The translations under genes and the position numbers were made by a program. This document shows, piece after piece, positions 40,788-49,985 of a stretch of DNA of 64,000 nt (position 1 is its first letter; each line of letters opens with the position of its first letter). The stretch comes from Burkholderiaceae bacterium (lineage in GTDB: Bacteria > Pseudomonadota > Gammaproteobacteria > Burkholderiales > Burkholderiaceae_C): the NCBI GenBank assembly GCA_024235895.1, contig JACKLM010000002.1, positions 558,001 to 622,000 on the forward strand, read 5' to 3'. A model generated the notes under the pieces. It saw only the letters and a program-made list of their open reading frames with translations, made no database searches and was not told the origin of the DNA.

Positions 40788-41774
40788 GTGCCGGCGCTGC
40801 TGACCGTCCTGATCTGCACGCACGACCGGGAGGCGTTGCTGGAGAGCGCGCTGCGCTCGCTCGACGCCTGCCGGCGGCCGGCGGCCGGCCCGGTCGAGAT
40901 CCTCGTCGTCGCCAACGCCTGCCGCGACGGCACGCACACGATGCTGGAGGCCCGGCGCGGGCGCGCAGACCGTGACGGCCTGCTGCCGCTGGACTGGACC
41001 GCAGAGCCGACGCCGGGCAAGTCCCACGCGCTGAACCGCGGCGCCGCCGCCCTGCGCAGCGAGTGGGTCGCCATCGTGGACGACGACCACCGGGTGAGCG
41101 AAGATTTCCTGGTGCGCGTCACGCAGGCGATCGCGGAGCACCCACGGGCCAGCCTGCTGTGCGGGCGCATCCTGCCGGACTGGGACGGGCGCGAACCGGC
41201 GTGGGTGCACGACAGCGGCCCCTACCGCGTCTACCCGCTGCCGATCCCGCGCCAGGACTTCGGCGACGCGCCGCGCGAGCTCGGCGTGGACGGCCCGATA
41301 CCGGGCGGCGGCAACCAGATCATCCGCGCCGACGTGTTGCGCCGGCTGGGCCCGTTCTCGACCGACCTGGGGCCGCAGGGGCACGACCTGGGCGGCGGCG
41401 AGGACACCGAGTACATGCTGCGCGCGCTGCGGGCCGGCGAGCGGCTGTGGTACGTGCCGGACATCGTGCAGTACCACTACGTGGATCTGGAGCGGCTGGC
41501 GCTGCCCTACCTGATGCGCAAGGCCTACCAGCGCAGCGCGTCGTCGGTGGCCTTGCATGGGACGCCGGGCAGCCGCGCGCGCAGTGTGCCCTTGTACCTG
41601 TATCGCAAGTTCGCCGGCTACGCGGCGGGTGCGCTGACGTCCATCGGCGGCGCGCGCCGCCGCTTCTACCTGGTGCGCAGCGCCGCGGCGCTGGGCGAGA
41701 TGGCCGGACATCGCCGCCTGGCGCGGTGGGCCGCCGCAGCCGAGGCCGCACCAGCCGGGCCCGACCATGCCTAG
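40788..41774 (+). CDS. family-2 glycosyltransferase
   Basis: The 328-residue protein, GTG start at 40788, has LLTVLICTHDREALLESALRSL, ILVVANACRDGT, PGKSHALNRG and the metal-binding IVDDDHRVSEDF. GGGEDTEYMLRAL marks the acceptor side. It overlaps the third sulfotransferase gene by eight bases. Confidence 0.88.
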   Translation: MPALLTVLICTHDREALLESALRSLDACRRPAAGPVEILVVANACRDGTHTMLEARRGRADRDGLLPLDWTAEPTPGKSHALNRGAAALRSEWVAIVDDDHRVSEDFLVRVTQAIAEHPRASLLCGRILPDWDGREPAWVHDSGPYRVYPLPIPRQDFGDAPRELGVDGPIPGGGNQIIRADVLRRLGPFSTDLGPQGHDLGGGEDTEYMLRALRAGERLWYVPDIVQYHYVDLERLALPYLMRKAYQRSASSVALHGTPGSRARSVPLYLYRKFAGYAAGALTSIGGARRRFYLVRSAAALGEMAGHRRLARWAAAAEAAPAGPDHA

Positions 41775-42717
41775 CCTGCGCAAGCTGCACAAGCTGCTCG
41801 ACCCCGAGATCCGGGCCAAGAACCTGCAGGCGCTGCAATGGGCGCTGCGTGGCCGCTGGTACGACCTGGCCCGCCCGGCGATGCCCGACCCGGTGTTCCT
41901 GGTCGGCTGCTCGCGCTCGGGCACCACCGTCACCTACGAGACGCTGGGCGCGGCGCCTCAGTTCCTGAAGTTCGGCTGGGAGATCCCGCAGTTCTGGGAC
42001 GGGCTGGTCGGCCCGCTGAACAACGGCTGGCACTCGGAGGCCGCGGGCGCCTCGGACGCGAAACCGGCCCATCGCCATGCGGCACTGCGCCACTTCTACC
42101 AGCGCCTGGGCGCGGGCTGGGTGCTGGACAAGACCTGCATCAACGTGATGCGCATCCCCTACCTGCACGCCGTCTTCCCGCGCGCGAAGTTCGTCTTCAT
42201 CCAGCGCGACGGGCGCGACAACGTCAGCTCGATGATGGACGGCTGGCGCCACGGGCGCACCGACGGCGACTTCCACCTCAGACAGTTCTTCGGGCCGTTT
42301 CCGGAGCCGGTGGCGATCCACGGCGGGGAGTTCACCGACTGGGCCTTCTTCCTGGCCCCTGGCTGGCAGGCCTACAACCGCGCCAGCCTGGAGGAGGTCT
42401 GCGCCTTCCAGTGGGTGTCGGCGAACCGGCTGGCGCTGGACGCCAAGGGCTTGATTCCGCCTGAGCAGTGGATCCACCTGCGCTACGAGGACTTGTTCGA
42501 GCGGCCGGTGGAGATGTTCCGCGATGCGTTCGATCGGCTGGGCGTGCCCTTCACCGACGAGCTGCGCGCGCGCTGCGAACACCTGCGCCCGACCAGCATC
42601 GTCAAGGGCAAGCCCCAGCCGCAGAAGTGGCGCCAGCACAACCCGCAGGCGATCGAGCGCATCCTGCCGGTGATCGCGCCGCTGATGCGCGAGATGGGCT
42701 ACGACGCCGACAGCTGA
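41767..42717 (+). CDS. sulfotransferase (third of three)
   Basis: The 316-residue protein has the PAPS loop VFLVGCSRSGTTVTYETL (43-60) and the 3'-phosphate segment FVFIQRDGRDNVSSMMDGW (142-160), plus HLRYEDLFERP near the C-terminus, as in Sulfotransfer_1/3 enzymes. Together with the two others and the PAPS-making cysD/cysNC genes it supports a sulfated product. ATG start at 41767, overlapping the GT2 gene. Confidence 0.88.
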   Translation: MPSLRKLHKLLDPEIRAKNLQALQWALRGRWYDLARPAMPDPVFLVGCSRSGTTVTYETLGAAPQFLKFGWEIPQFWDGLVGPLNNGWHSEAAGASDAKPAHRHAALRHFYQRLGAGWVLDKTCINVMRIPYLHAVFPRAKFVFIQRDGRDNVSSMMDGWRHGRTDGDFHLRQFFGPFPEPVAIHGGEFTDWAFFLAPGWQAYNRASLEEVCAFQWVSANRLALDAKGLIPPEQWIHLRYEDLFERPVEMFRDAFDRLGVPFTDELRARCEHLRPTSIVKGKPQPQKWRQHNPQAIERILPVIAPLMREMGYDADS

Positions 42718-42751
42718 CGCTGGCGCGAACCGCCCTGCCGTCGCCCCAGCC

Positions 42752-43645
42752 ATGAGCGCCCCGCGGGTCACCGTCGTCATCCCGGTCTACAACGCCGCCG
42801 GCTTCGTGCGCCGCGCGGTGGACAGCGTGCTGGCGCAGACCTTCACCGATCTCGAGCTGCTGGTGGTCGACGACGGCAGCCGCGACGCCACGCGCGACGT
42901 GCTGGCCACCTACGGCCCGCGGCTGCGCCTGCTGACACAGGCCAACGCGGGCCCGGCGGCGGCGCGCAACCACGGGCTGCGCCAGGCGCGGGGCGAGTTC
43001 GTGGCGTTCCTGGATGCCGACGACGGGTGGTTGCCGGACAAGCTGGCGCTGCAGGTGGCGCTGCTGGATGCCCGGCCGGAGGTCGGGTTCTGCTCGACGG
43101 CCACGCGGGTCGTCGACCAGGCCGGCGCGCCGGCGGGCGACTGGCCGTGCTGCGCCGGCGAGGCGCCGATGCCCGACCTGCTCTTCATGCGCAGCGCGGC
43201 GGTCAGCGGCTCGACGTCCGGCGTGCTGGCGCGCCGTGCGCTGCTGCTCGACGCCGGGGGCTTCGACGAGCGGCTGCGCGGCTTCGAGGACCCGGACCTG
43301 TGGATCCGGCTGTCGTCCCGCACCGGCTACGCGTGCATCCCCGAGGCACTGACCGTCGTCGTTCGCACGCCCGGCAGCGTCAGCACCCACCTGCCGCGCA
43401 TGCGTGCCGCCACGCTGGCGTCGTTCCGCAAGAACCGCGCGCTGCTGCCGGCCGCACGGCGCGGTGCCTACTGGCGCGCCGCCTGCGCCGGCGCGCTGGC
43501 CGATTACGCCAAGATGGCCTGGCGCGCGGGCGATCGTCGACACGGCCTGGCGTGGGCGGCCGAGGCGCTGCTGCGCGCGCCGCTGGGGCGCGGGCGGCTG
43601 GTGGCCGGCCTGCTGCTGGCCATGCTGCGGGGGCAGCGGCTGTGA
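42752..43645 (+). CDS. family-2 glycosyltransferase
   Basis: The 297-residue GT-A enzyme shows VTVVIPVYNAAGFVRRAVDSV, LLVVDDGSRDAT, GPAAARNHGLRQARGEFVAFLDADDGW (nucleotide and metal site) and GFEDPDLWIRLS. It is similar to the next gene in these segments. ATG start at 42752; the end overlaps the next start (GTGA). Confidence 0.88.
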   Translation: MSAPRVTVVIPVYNAAGFVRRAVDSVLAQTFTDLELLVVDDGSRDATRDVLATYGPRLRLLTQANAGPAAARNHGLRQARGEFVAFLDADDGWLPDKLALQVALLDARPEVGFCSTATRVVDQAGAPAGDWPCCAGEAPMPDLLFMRSAAVSGSTSGVLARRALLLDAGGFDERLRGFEDPDLWIRLSSRTGYACIPEALTVVVRTPGSVSTHLPRMRAATLASFRKNRALLPAARRGAYWRAACAGALADYAKMAWRAGDRRHGLAWAAEALLRAPLGRGRLVAGLLLAMLRGQRL

Positions 43646-44688
43646 GCGCGCATGGCCGCTCCAAGGTGCCTACACCGGACCGCATCGAGCGCGAAGGCTG
43701 CGCGATGGCCGTAGCGGTGGACCGCGCTGCCGAGTCGGAGGCGGCTGCGCCGCTGGTGAGCGTCGTGATCCCCGCCTACAACGCGGCCGCCCACCTCGGC
43801 GAGTGCCTGGACAGCGTGCTGGCGCAGGCCGGGGACGCTGCACTCGAGGTGGTGGTGGTCGACGACGGGTCGACCGACGCCACGGCCGAGGTCGCCGGGT
43901 CGCGCCCGGGGGTGCGCCTGATCCGCCTGGCCGGCAACGAGGGGCCGAGCCGGGCGCGCAACGCAGGCATGGCCGCGGCGCGCGGCGACCTCGTCGCATT
44001 CCTGGATGCCGACGATCTCTGGCCGGCGGGATCGCTCGCCGCCCGGATCGATGCGCTGAATCGGCACCCGCAAGCGGAGCTGGCCTTCGGTGATTGCCGG
44101 CAGTTCGACGCCAGCGGGCCGCGCGATCACACGTTGTTCGAGGCCGGCCACCTTGGCGCGCCAGCCTGGGGCGATGGCGGCATCGTGCCCGACGCCTACG
44201 CGCGACTGCTGGCCGACAACTTCGTCACGACGGGATCGGTGCTCGTTCGGCGGCCGGTCCTGGCCGCGGTCGGCGGCTTTGCCGAGGACCTGCGGCTGGT
44301 CGAGGACCTGGACCTGTGGCTGCGCGTGGCACGCCGGCACCCGGTCGCGTGGTGCCCGCAGGTGTGCCTGCTGCGGCGGCGCCACGGCGGCAACCTGTCG
44401 CGCGACGCGCGGGCGATGAGCCTGGCGTATCTGGAGGTGCTGCGTCGGCAGACGCCGAGCCCGGACCTGGATGCGCCGGGGCTGGCGCGCGAGCTGACGG
44501 CGCTGGCGGCCAAGGAGCACTTGCACCTGGCCGATCTGGCGCTGGCGAGCGGCCGGCCTGCCGAGGCGCTGCACTGGGCGGCACAGAGCCTGCGGTCGCG
44601 GCCGAGCGCGCGCGCCTTGACACGCGTGGCACGCGCGCTGGTGGCGCGCTGGTCGGCGAGGGCCTCGGAGCCGCGACGCCCACAATAG
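43642..44688 (+). CDS. family-2 glycosyltransferase
   Basis: The 348-residue GT-A enzyme has VSVVIPAYNAAAHLGECLDSV, VVVVDDGSTDAT, GPSRARNAGM and FLDADDLWPAG, then VEDLDLWLRVARRH. It starts at GTG 43642 by overlap with the previous gene, or at ATG 43705, which removes 21 poorly conserved residues. The C-terminal 90 residues are helical and Ala/Arg-rich. Confidence 0.87.
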   Translation: MSAHGRSKVPTPDRIEREGCAMAVAVDRAAESEAAAPLVSVVIPAYNAAAHLGECLDSVLAQAGDAALEVVVVDDGSTDATAEVAGSRPGVRLIRLAGNEGPSRARNAGMAAARGDLVAFLDADDLWPAGSLAARIDALNRHPQAELAFGDCRQFDASGPRDHTLFEAGHLGAPAWGDGGIVPDAYARLLADNFVTTGSVLVRRPVLAAVGGFAEDLRLVEDLDLWLRVARRHPVAWCPQVCLLRRRHGGNLSRDARAMSLAYLEVLRRQTPSPDLDAPGLARELTALAAKEHLHLADLALASGRPAEALHWAAQSLRSRPSARALTRVARALVARWSARASEPRRPQ

Positions 44689-44696
44689 CCGCGACC

Positions 44697-46316
44697 ATGC
44701 GCGACGGCGAGACCGCGACACCGAACCCGACCCCCGTCGACGCCGAACTGCTGTGCGGCGAGGTGGTGGCGGATGGCCGCCCCTGCCCGCGCCGCGAGGC
44801 GTCTGCTGTCCTGCGCGAGGCGTGGCGCGGGCAAGGCGTGGCCGGCTTGCTGCGGGTCGACGGCCCGTTCGCCGCGCTGGTGCGCCAGGGCGGCACGCAG
44901 TGGGCCTACCGGGATGCGTCGGCACTGTGCGGCCTGTTCGCCTGCCTTGCACCCGATGGCCGGTGGCACGCCGCGAGCGGGCTCGACGCGCTGGCGGGGC
45001 TGGCAAGCACCATCGACCGGCAGGCGCTGCACGAGTACCTTCGGTTGCTGGACATCGCCGCGCCGCGCGCCTGGCTGCGCGATGTGCGCGCGGTCGGGGC
45101 CGGGCAGGCGCTTCGCCTGCCTCAGGGCGAGGCGGCGGTCGAGGAGCCTCCCGCCACGTCGCGAACGACCCCCGCCCCGCCGCGGGACTTCCAGGCCGCG
45201 GTCGACGAACTCGCCCGCCGACTGGCCACCAGCGTGGCCGAGCGCCTGAGCGACGCCGAGCGGCCGGCGGCCTTCCTCAGCGGAGGCATCGACTCGGCCC
45301 TGCTGTGCGCCGTCGCCGCGCGCCAGCGCGCCGACATCGCCACGCTGACCGTCGGCTTCGATGGCGCGCCCTTCGACGAGACACCCGTCGCCGCGCGCAT
45401 CGCCGCCCATCTGGGCCTGCGCCACGAGGTGCTGCGCTTCGGCCGCGAGGACTTTCTCGCCGCCTTCGACCGCCTGGCCCGCGGCATGGACCAGCCGATG
45501 GCCGACCCGGCGACGATGGCCACGGTGCTGGCCTTCGACCACTGCAAGGATCACTTCGACGTGGTGCTGGACGGCACCGGCGCCGACGAGGCGGTGGGCG
45601 CGATGCCGCCGCGCCACGTGCGGCTGGCGGTGGGCGTCGGCAGCCTGGTGCCGGCCGGGCTGCGGCGCTGGCTGGTGCGCGGCATGCGGCACGTTCCGGC
45701 GCTGGCCGGCTACACGCCGGTCCTGGACTTCGAGCACCCGGCCGAGACGCTGATGCGCTGGCGCGGCTTCACGCGGGCGGAGATCGGGGAACTGTGCGGC
45801 GGGCCCGTCTCGCTGGAGGACACCACCTTCTACCGCACCTTCGCCCGCTTCCCGCGCCGCGCCCACTTCGAGCGCTACAGCGCGCTGCTGAATGCGATGC
45901 CGTGCGACCGGCTGACGCAGGCGATGAAACTGACGGGGCTGCGCGTGCGCTACCCCTACTGCGCGCGCGACGTGGACGGCTTTCTGCGGCAACTCCCCAC
46001 GCCGTGGCTTTGTTTGCCGGGTGAGCCGAAGCGCATCCTGCGTGCGCTTCTGGCACGCTACGTGCCGCGGGAGATCTGGGACGGGCCCAAGCACGGCTTC
46101 GATTTCCCGCTGCACGACTTCCTGGCCGGCGACGGCCATGCGCTGGTGCACCGCCATGTGCTGAATGGCCGCTGGCTGGCCCGCGGTCTGCTGCGGCCGG
46201 ACGTGGTGCGGCGCCACGCACGGCAGTACATGGCCGGCGACCGGCACTCGATGTTCCGCGTCTGGGCGCTGGTGGTGCTGGGTGCCTGGCTGGATGCCCA
46301 CGAAGACCTGACCTGA
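44697..46316 (+). CDS. asparagine-synthetase-like protein without glutaminase cysteine (second)
   Basis: The 539-residue protein resembles AsnB but starts MRDGETATPN without a nucleophilic Cys2, and its first 160 residues only loosely follow the glutaminase fold. The synthetase domain keeps FLSGGIDSALL (193-203), DGTGADEAVG and YPYCARDVDGF. The architecture is like amide-forming AsnB relatives in lasso-peptide and antibiotic pathways that use amines other than ammonia. In this operon it may amidate a sugar acid or attach an amino compound (inference). ATG start at 44697. Confidence 0.82.
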   Translation: MRDGETATPNPTPVDAELLCGEVVADGRPCPRREASAVLREAWRGQGVAGLLRVDGPFAALVRQGGTQWAYRDASALCGLFACLAPDGRWHAASGLDALAGLASTIDRQALHEYLRLLDIAAPRAWLRDVRAVGAGQALRLPQGEAAVEEPPATSRTTPAPPRDFQAAVDELARRLATSVAERLSDAERPAAFLSGGIDSALLCAVAARQRADIATLTVGFDGAPFDETPVAARIAAHLGLRHEVLRFGREDFLAAFDRLARGMDQPMADPATMATVLAFDHCKDHFDVVLDGTGADEAVGAMPPRHVRLAVGVGSLVPAGLRRWLVRGMRHVPALAGYTPVLDFEHPAETLMRWRGFTRAEIGELCGGPVSLEDTTFYRTFARFPRRAHFERYSALLNAMPCDRLTQAMKLTGLRVRYPYCARDVDGFLRQLPTPWLCLPGEPKRILRALLARYVPREIWDGPKHGFDFPLHDFLAGDGHALVHRHVLNGRWLARGLLRPDVVRRHARQYMAGDRHSMFRVWALVVLGAWLDAHEDLT

Positions 46317-46324
46317 ACCCTTCG

Positions 46325-48739
46325 GTGCCCGACCCCGCATTCATCCCGGCCGACCCGGCTGCGCCCGTGCCGCACGACGCCGCCGCGCCAGAGCCGACCC
46401 GTCCGGCCACCGTGGCGCCGGTGCGCGTGCTGATGTACACGGCCTACCTGGACCCGGAGTACAGCGGCGCCGCGCTGCAGGCGCTGACGCTGGCGCGCGA
46501 GCTGCGCCGGCGTGGCCACCACGTGGAGTTCGTCACCAACCGCTGGCCCGGGCTGGACGAGGCCACGGTGGTGGACGGCTTCGCGGTGCGGCGGCTGGAG
46601 CCGGGGCGGCTGCGCAAGCACCGCGAGTTCCGCCTTTGGCTGAACCTGGCGCGTTACGTGTGGGCGCGGCGCGGGGACTTCGACCTGCTGCACAGCCACG
46701 GCGCCTACTACACGCACGCCTTCGTCGGGCCGCTGGCGCGGCTGCTGGGGCTGAAGTCGCTCGTCAAGGCCAGCCTGGCCAAGGACGACCTGCTGGGCCT
46801 GCGCGGATCGTTGGTCGGTGCCATCCACCGCTTCATGCTGCGCCGGGTGAGCGCCTGCGTGGCCATCAGCCGCGATCTGGTGCAGGAGTTCCGCGCCGGC
46901 GGCATCGCACCGCGGCGCATCCACCACCTGCCCAACGGGGTGGACCTGGCGCGCTTCCGACCCGGGCCGGCATCGCAACGCCCGATACTGCGCGCGCAGC
47001 TGGGACTGCCGTGCGGACAGCCCGTGGTGCTGTTCGTCGGCGTGCTGGACCCGCGCAAGAACATCCGCTGGCTGGCCGAGCAGTGGGTGGCGCACGACGC
47101 GTTCGGCACCGGCGCGCTGCTGCTGGCCGTGGGTCCGCAGGGCCGCGACGACCCGGACGGCCGCCTGCGCACGCACCTGGCGGCGCTGGCCCAGGCGCAC
47201 CCGCGGCACTTCATGCTGCACGACTTCCACGCCGATGTGGCGCCCTACTACCGGTGCGTCGACGCGCTGGTGCTGCCGTCGTACAAGGAGGGGCTGCCCA
47301 ACGTGGTGCTGGAGGCGATGGCCGCCGGCCTGCCCTGCGTGGCGGCCTGCGCCAGCGGCAGCCGCGAGCTGATCGACGACGGCGTGACGGGGTACCTGTA
47401 CCCGCCCGACGACGAGGCAGGCCTTGCGCAGGCCGTCCGCGGCGTGCTGACGCCGGCGGGCATGGCGATGGGGGCCAAGGGCCGCCAGGTGGCCCAGTCG
47501 CGCTATTCGATCGGCGCGGTGGCCGACCGCTACGAGGCGCTGTATGCGCAGCTGCTGGGACGACCGCAGCCACGGCCGGACCGGACCGAGGCCCCGCTGC
47601 CGCTGCTGATGATCACCGAGCTCTTCCTGCCCACCAAGGGCGGCACGGCGGTGATGTTCGAGGACGACTGCCGGCGGTTGGGCGGGCCGGAGGTGCACAT
47701 CGTGACGGCCGCGGTGCCGGGCGATGCCGACTTCGACGCCGACCACCCCAACACCATCCACCGGCTCAACCTGCAGCGCTACGGGTGGCTGCGACCGGAG
47801 TCGCTGGCGCTGTACGCGCGGCTGTTCGGACGGTCGCTGCGGCTGGCGTTCACGAACCGCTTCGCCGCCGCGCTGGCCGGCCGGGCACTGCCCGAGGGCC
47901 TGGTGGCCTGGGTCGTGGGGCGGCTGCGTGGCTGCCGGGTGGTGATCTACGCCCACGGCGAGGAGCTCACCGGCTGGGGCCGCGGGCACAAGTTCAGGAC
48001 CATGTGCTTCGCGCTGCGCCATGCCGACGTGGTGCTGGCCAACAGCGACTTCACGCGCGACACGCTGGTGTCGCTGATCGGCGTGGGCCCGGACCGTATC
48101 GCGATGGCCTACCCGGTGGTGGACGCCGAGCGCTTCCGCCCCGGCCTGCCCTGCGACGATCTGCGCGCCGGCATCGGCATCATGCCGGCGCAGAAGCTGA
48201 TCCTGTCGGTCGGCAGGCTGCAACGGCGCAAGAGCTTCGACCAGGTGGTGCGCGCGCTGCCGGGGCTGGTGGCGCGCGGCATCGACGTGCACCACGCCAT
48301 CGTCGGCATCGGCGAGGACTGGGACTATGTGGAGCGCGTCGCGACCGAACTGGGCGTGCGTGATCGGCTGCACCTGCTGGGCCACGTGGCGCCCGACGAC
48401 CTGCCGCGCTGGTACAACGCCTGCGACCTGTTCGCGATGCCCAACCGCGACATCGAGGGCGACACCGAGGGCTTCGGCATCGTCTACCTGGAGGCCAACG
48501 CCTGCGCCAAGCCGGCCGTGGCCGGCATCACGGGCGGCACCGGCTCGGCCGTGGAGGACGGGCTGAACGGGCTGCGCGTGGACGGCGACAGCGTGCCGGC
48601 GGTGGAGGCGGGGCTGGCGCGGCTGCTGCAGGACCCGGCGCTGGCGCAGCGGCTGGGCCAGGCGGGGCGGCAGCGCGTGATGGCCGGCTTCACGCCGCAG
48701 CAACGCGTGGCGCTGATCCGGCGGCTGGTCACGTCATGA
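46325..48739 (+). CDS. two-domain family-4 glycosyltransferase
   Basis: The 804-residue protein contains two complete GT-B glycosyltransferases in one chain. Domain 1 (about 33-415) has LFVGVLDPRKNIRWL and SYKEGLPNVVLEAMAAGLP. Domain 2 (about 428-804) has LSVGRLQRRKSFDQVV and DTEGFGIVYLEANACAKP. Each should bind its own nucleotide sugar, so the enzyme may build a disaccharide unit. GTG start at 46325. Its stop overlaps the stop of the convergent deacetylase-like gene (48734-48739, TCATGA). Confidence 0.88.
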   Translation: MPDPAFIPADPAAPVPHDAAAPEPTRPATVAPVRVLMYTAYLDPEYSGAALQALTLARELRRRGHHVEFVTNRWPGLDEATVVDGFAVRRLEPGRLRKHREFRLWLNLARYVWARRGDFDLLHSHGAYYTHAFVGPLARLLGLKSLVKASLAKDDLLGLRGSLVGAIHRFMLRRVSACVAISRDLVQEFRAGGIAPRRIHHLPNGVDLARFRPGPASQRPILRAQLGLPCGQPVVLFVGVLDPRKNIRWLAEQWVAHDAFGTGALLLAVGPQGRDDPDGRLRTHLAALAQAHPRHFMLHDFHADVAPYYRCVDALVLPSYKEGLPNVVLEAMAAGLPCVAACASGSRELIDDGVTGYLYPPDDEAGLAQAVRGVLTPAGMAMGAKGRQVAQSRYSIGAVADRYEALYAQLLGRPQPRPDRTEAPLPLLMITELFLPTKGGTAVMFEDDCRRLGGPEVHIVTAAVPGDADFDADHPNTIHRLNLQRYGWLRPESLALYARLFGRSLRLAFTNRFAAALAGRALPEGLVAWVVGRLRGCRVVIYAHGEELTGWGRGHKFRTMCFALRHADVVLANSDFTRDTLVSLIGVGPDRIAMAYPVVDAERFRPGLPCDDLRAGIGIMPAQKLILSVGRLQRRKSFDQVVRALPGLVARGIDVHHAIVGIGEDWDYVERVATELGVRDRLHLLGHVAPDDLPRWYNACDLFAMPNRDIEGDTEGFGIVYLEANACAKPAVAGITGGTGSAVEDGLNGLRVDGDSVPAVEAGLARLLQDPALAQRLGQAGRQRVMAGFTPQQRVALIRRLVTS

Positions 48740-49975
48740 GGCCGCGGCTGCCGGCGGTGGCTCCGGCCGCCGGCCGAGCAGGCCGACCAGCACGGCGCCC
48801 AGCGCAGCCAGCCCGGTCAGCCGCATCAGCTTCCACGGCCGCCCGCTGTGGCGCAGCCGCTGCCAGACGAAAGGCAGCCGATCGCGCCAGGGCCGGACGA
48901 TCCACTGCGGATCGCGGTTGCGCACGATGCGCCCGAGCTCGACGGTCGACAGGAAGCGCAGGTCCGGGTGCTGCCGCAGCGCGCCTGCGCACAGTGCGTC
49001 CAGCTCGGCCAGGCTGCGGTGCGCCTGGTCGGCGTCGAAGATGAAGTTGTCGCGGTGGTTCTCGAGGACGCAGGGGTGGCCCTCGGACACGGCCTTGCCC
49101 AGGGCGCGCAAGGCGTAGGCGGCATCCCGCCCGCGGGCGGGTTCGAAATAGTCGGTGCGCACGAGGCAGGTCAGGCCGTCGGCGCGGTCGCCGTTGACGA
49201 TCGGTCCCTCGTCGCCATCGGGCAAGCCCCGGGCGTTGCGGCAGGTCGAACGCAGGCCCGGCGTGACGACGAACTCGACGCCGGCCGCCGCCCACGCCCG
49301 CTCGACCTCGCGCGTCCAGACGAAGGTGGGCGGCACGACGACCCGGGGAGGCTCGCCGAGGATGCGACGGTAGGCCGCGGCTTCTTCGTCGACGGCGGCG
49401 CGGATCTGCTCTGCCGGCAGCGGCACCGACGGCAGCCGCGATGCGTCCGCCCAGCGGCTTTGCAGGTGCGCGGGCAGCCGCTCGGTGTCTGCGGGTGGTG
49501 GCTGACGCAGCCAGGCCGCGACGGACGAATCGGCGCTGGCGATGAGCGTGGGCGGCCAGAAGTGCTCGTGGCCATGCAGCTGCGCGCTGAACACCTGCCG
49601 GCTCGCACCCTCGCGCAAGGCGGCCAGCACCGGCGCCAGCATCGGCGCGTCCAGCTCGACCCGGCGATAGACGCCATCGGCCGCGATTGCCGGGCCGTCA
49701 GGCACCGCCAGCACCAGCGCCAGGTTCATCACCGGGTGGCGGCCCGTCGCGTCACGATGCCTGGCCAGCGTGTCGGCGATGGCGCGCAGGACCTGGCCCT
49801 GCGCCAGCGAGCCGGCACCCCAGTCGTCGCTTTCCAGCACGAGGGTCGGCCGGCGGAATACCGGCGCACGACACGCGCGTCCAAGGGCAACTCGGCTGAC
49901 GAACAGGGCGCCGGCCGCAGCGGGCATCCAGGCCAGCAACGCCCCCGCGACGACGAGGCCCCACGACCCGGTCAT
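48734..49975 (-). CDS. polysaccharide-deacetylase-like membrane-anchored protein
   Basis: The 413-residue protein has an N-terminal membrane segment and a C-terminal one (LTGLAALGAVLVGLLG). Between them is a NodB-like beta/alpha barrel: LVLESDDWGAG at the usual TFDD position, QLHGHEHFWPP with the metal-binding histidines, and late LENHRDNFIFD. This family removes acetyl or other groups from polysaccharides at the membrane or periplasm. The exact reaction is not readable because the first motif deviates from the standard. It ends the minus-strand half of the locus. Confidence 0.72.
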   Translation of the reverse strand: MTGSWGLVVAGALLAWMPAAAGALFVSRVALGRACRAPVFRRPTLVLESDDWGAGSLAQGQVLRAIADTLARHRDATGRHPVMNLALVLAVPDGPAIAADGVYRRVELDAPMLAPVLAALREGASRQVFSAQLHGHEHFWPPTLIASADSSVAAWLRQPPPADTERLPAHLQSRWADASRLPSVPLPAEQIRAAVDEEAAAYRRILGEPPRVVVPPTFVWTREVERAWAAAGVEFVVTPGLRSTCRNARGLPDGDEGPIVNGDRADGLTCLVRTDYFEPARGRDAAYALRALGKAVSEGHPCVLENHRDNFIFDADQAHRSLAELDALCAGALRQHPDLRFLSTVELGRIVRNRDPQWIVRPWRDRLPFVWQRLRHSGRPWKLMRLTGLAALGAVLVGLLGRRPEPPPAAAAS

Positions 49976-49985
49976 GCACGCGTCT

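Noticed and set aside
46058..48703. Open frame of 881 codons on the minus strand
   Set aside because: It mirrors the two-domain glycosyltransferase and its product is a His/Arg/Gln-rich shadow without any motif.
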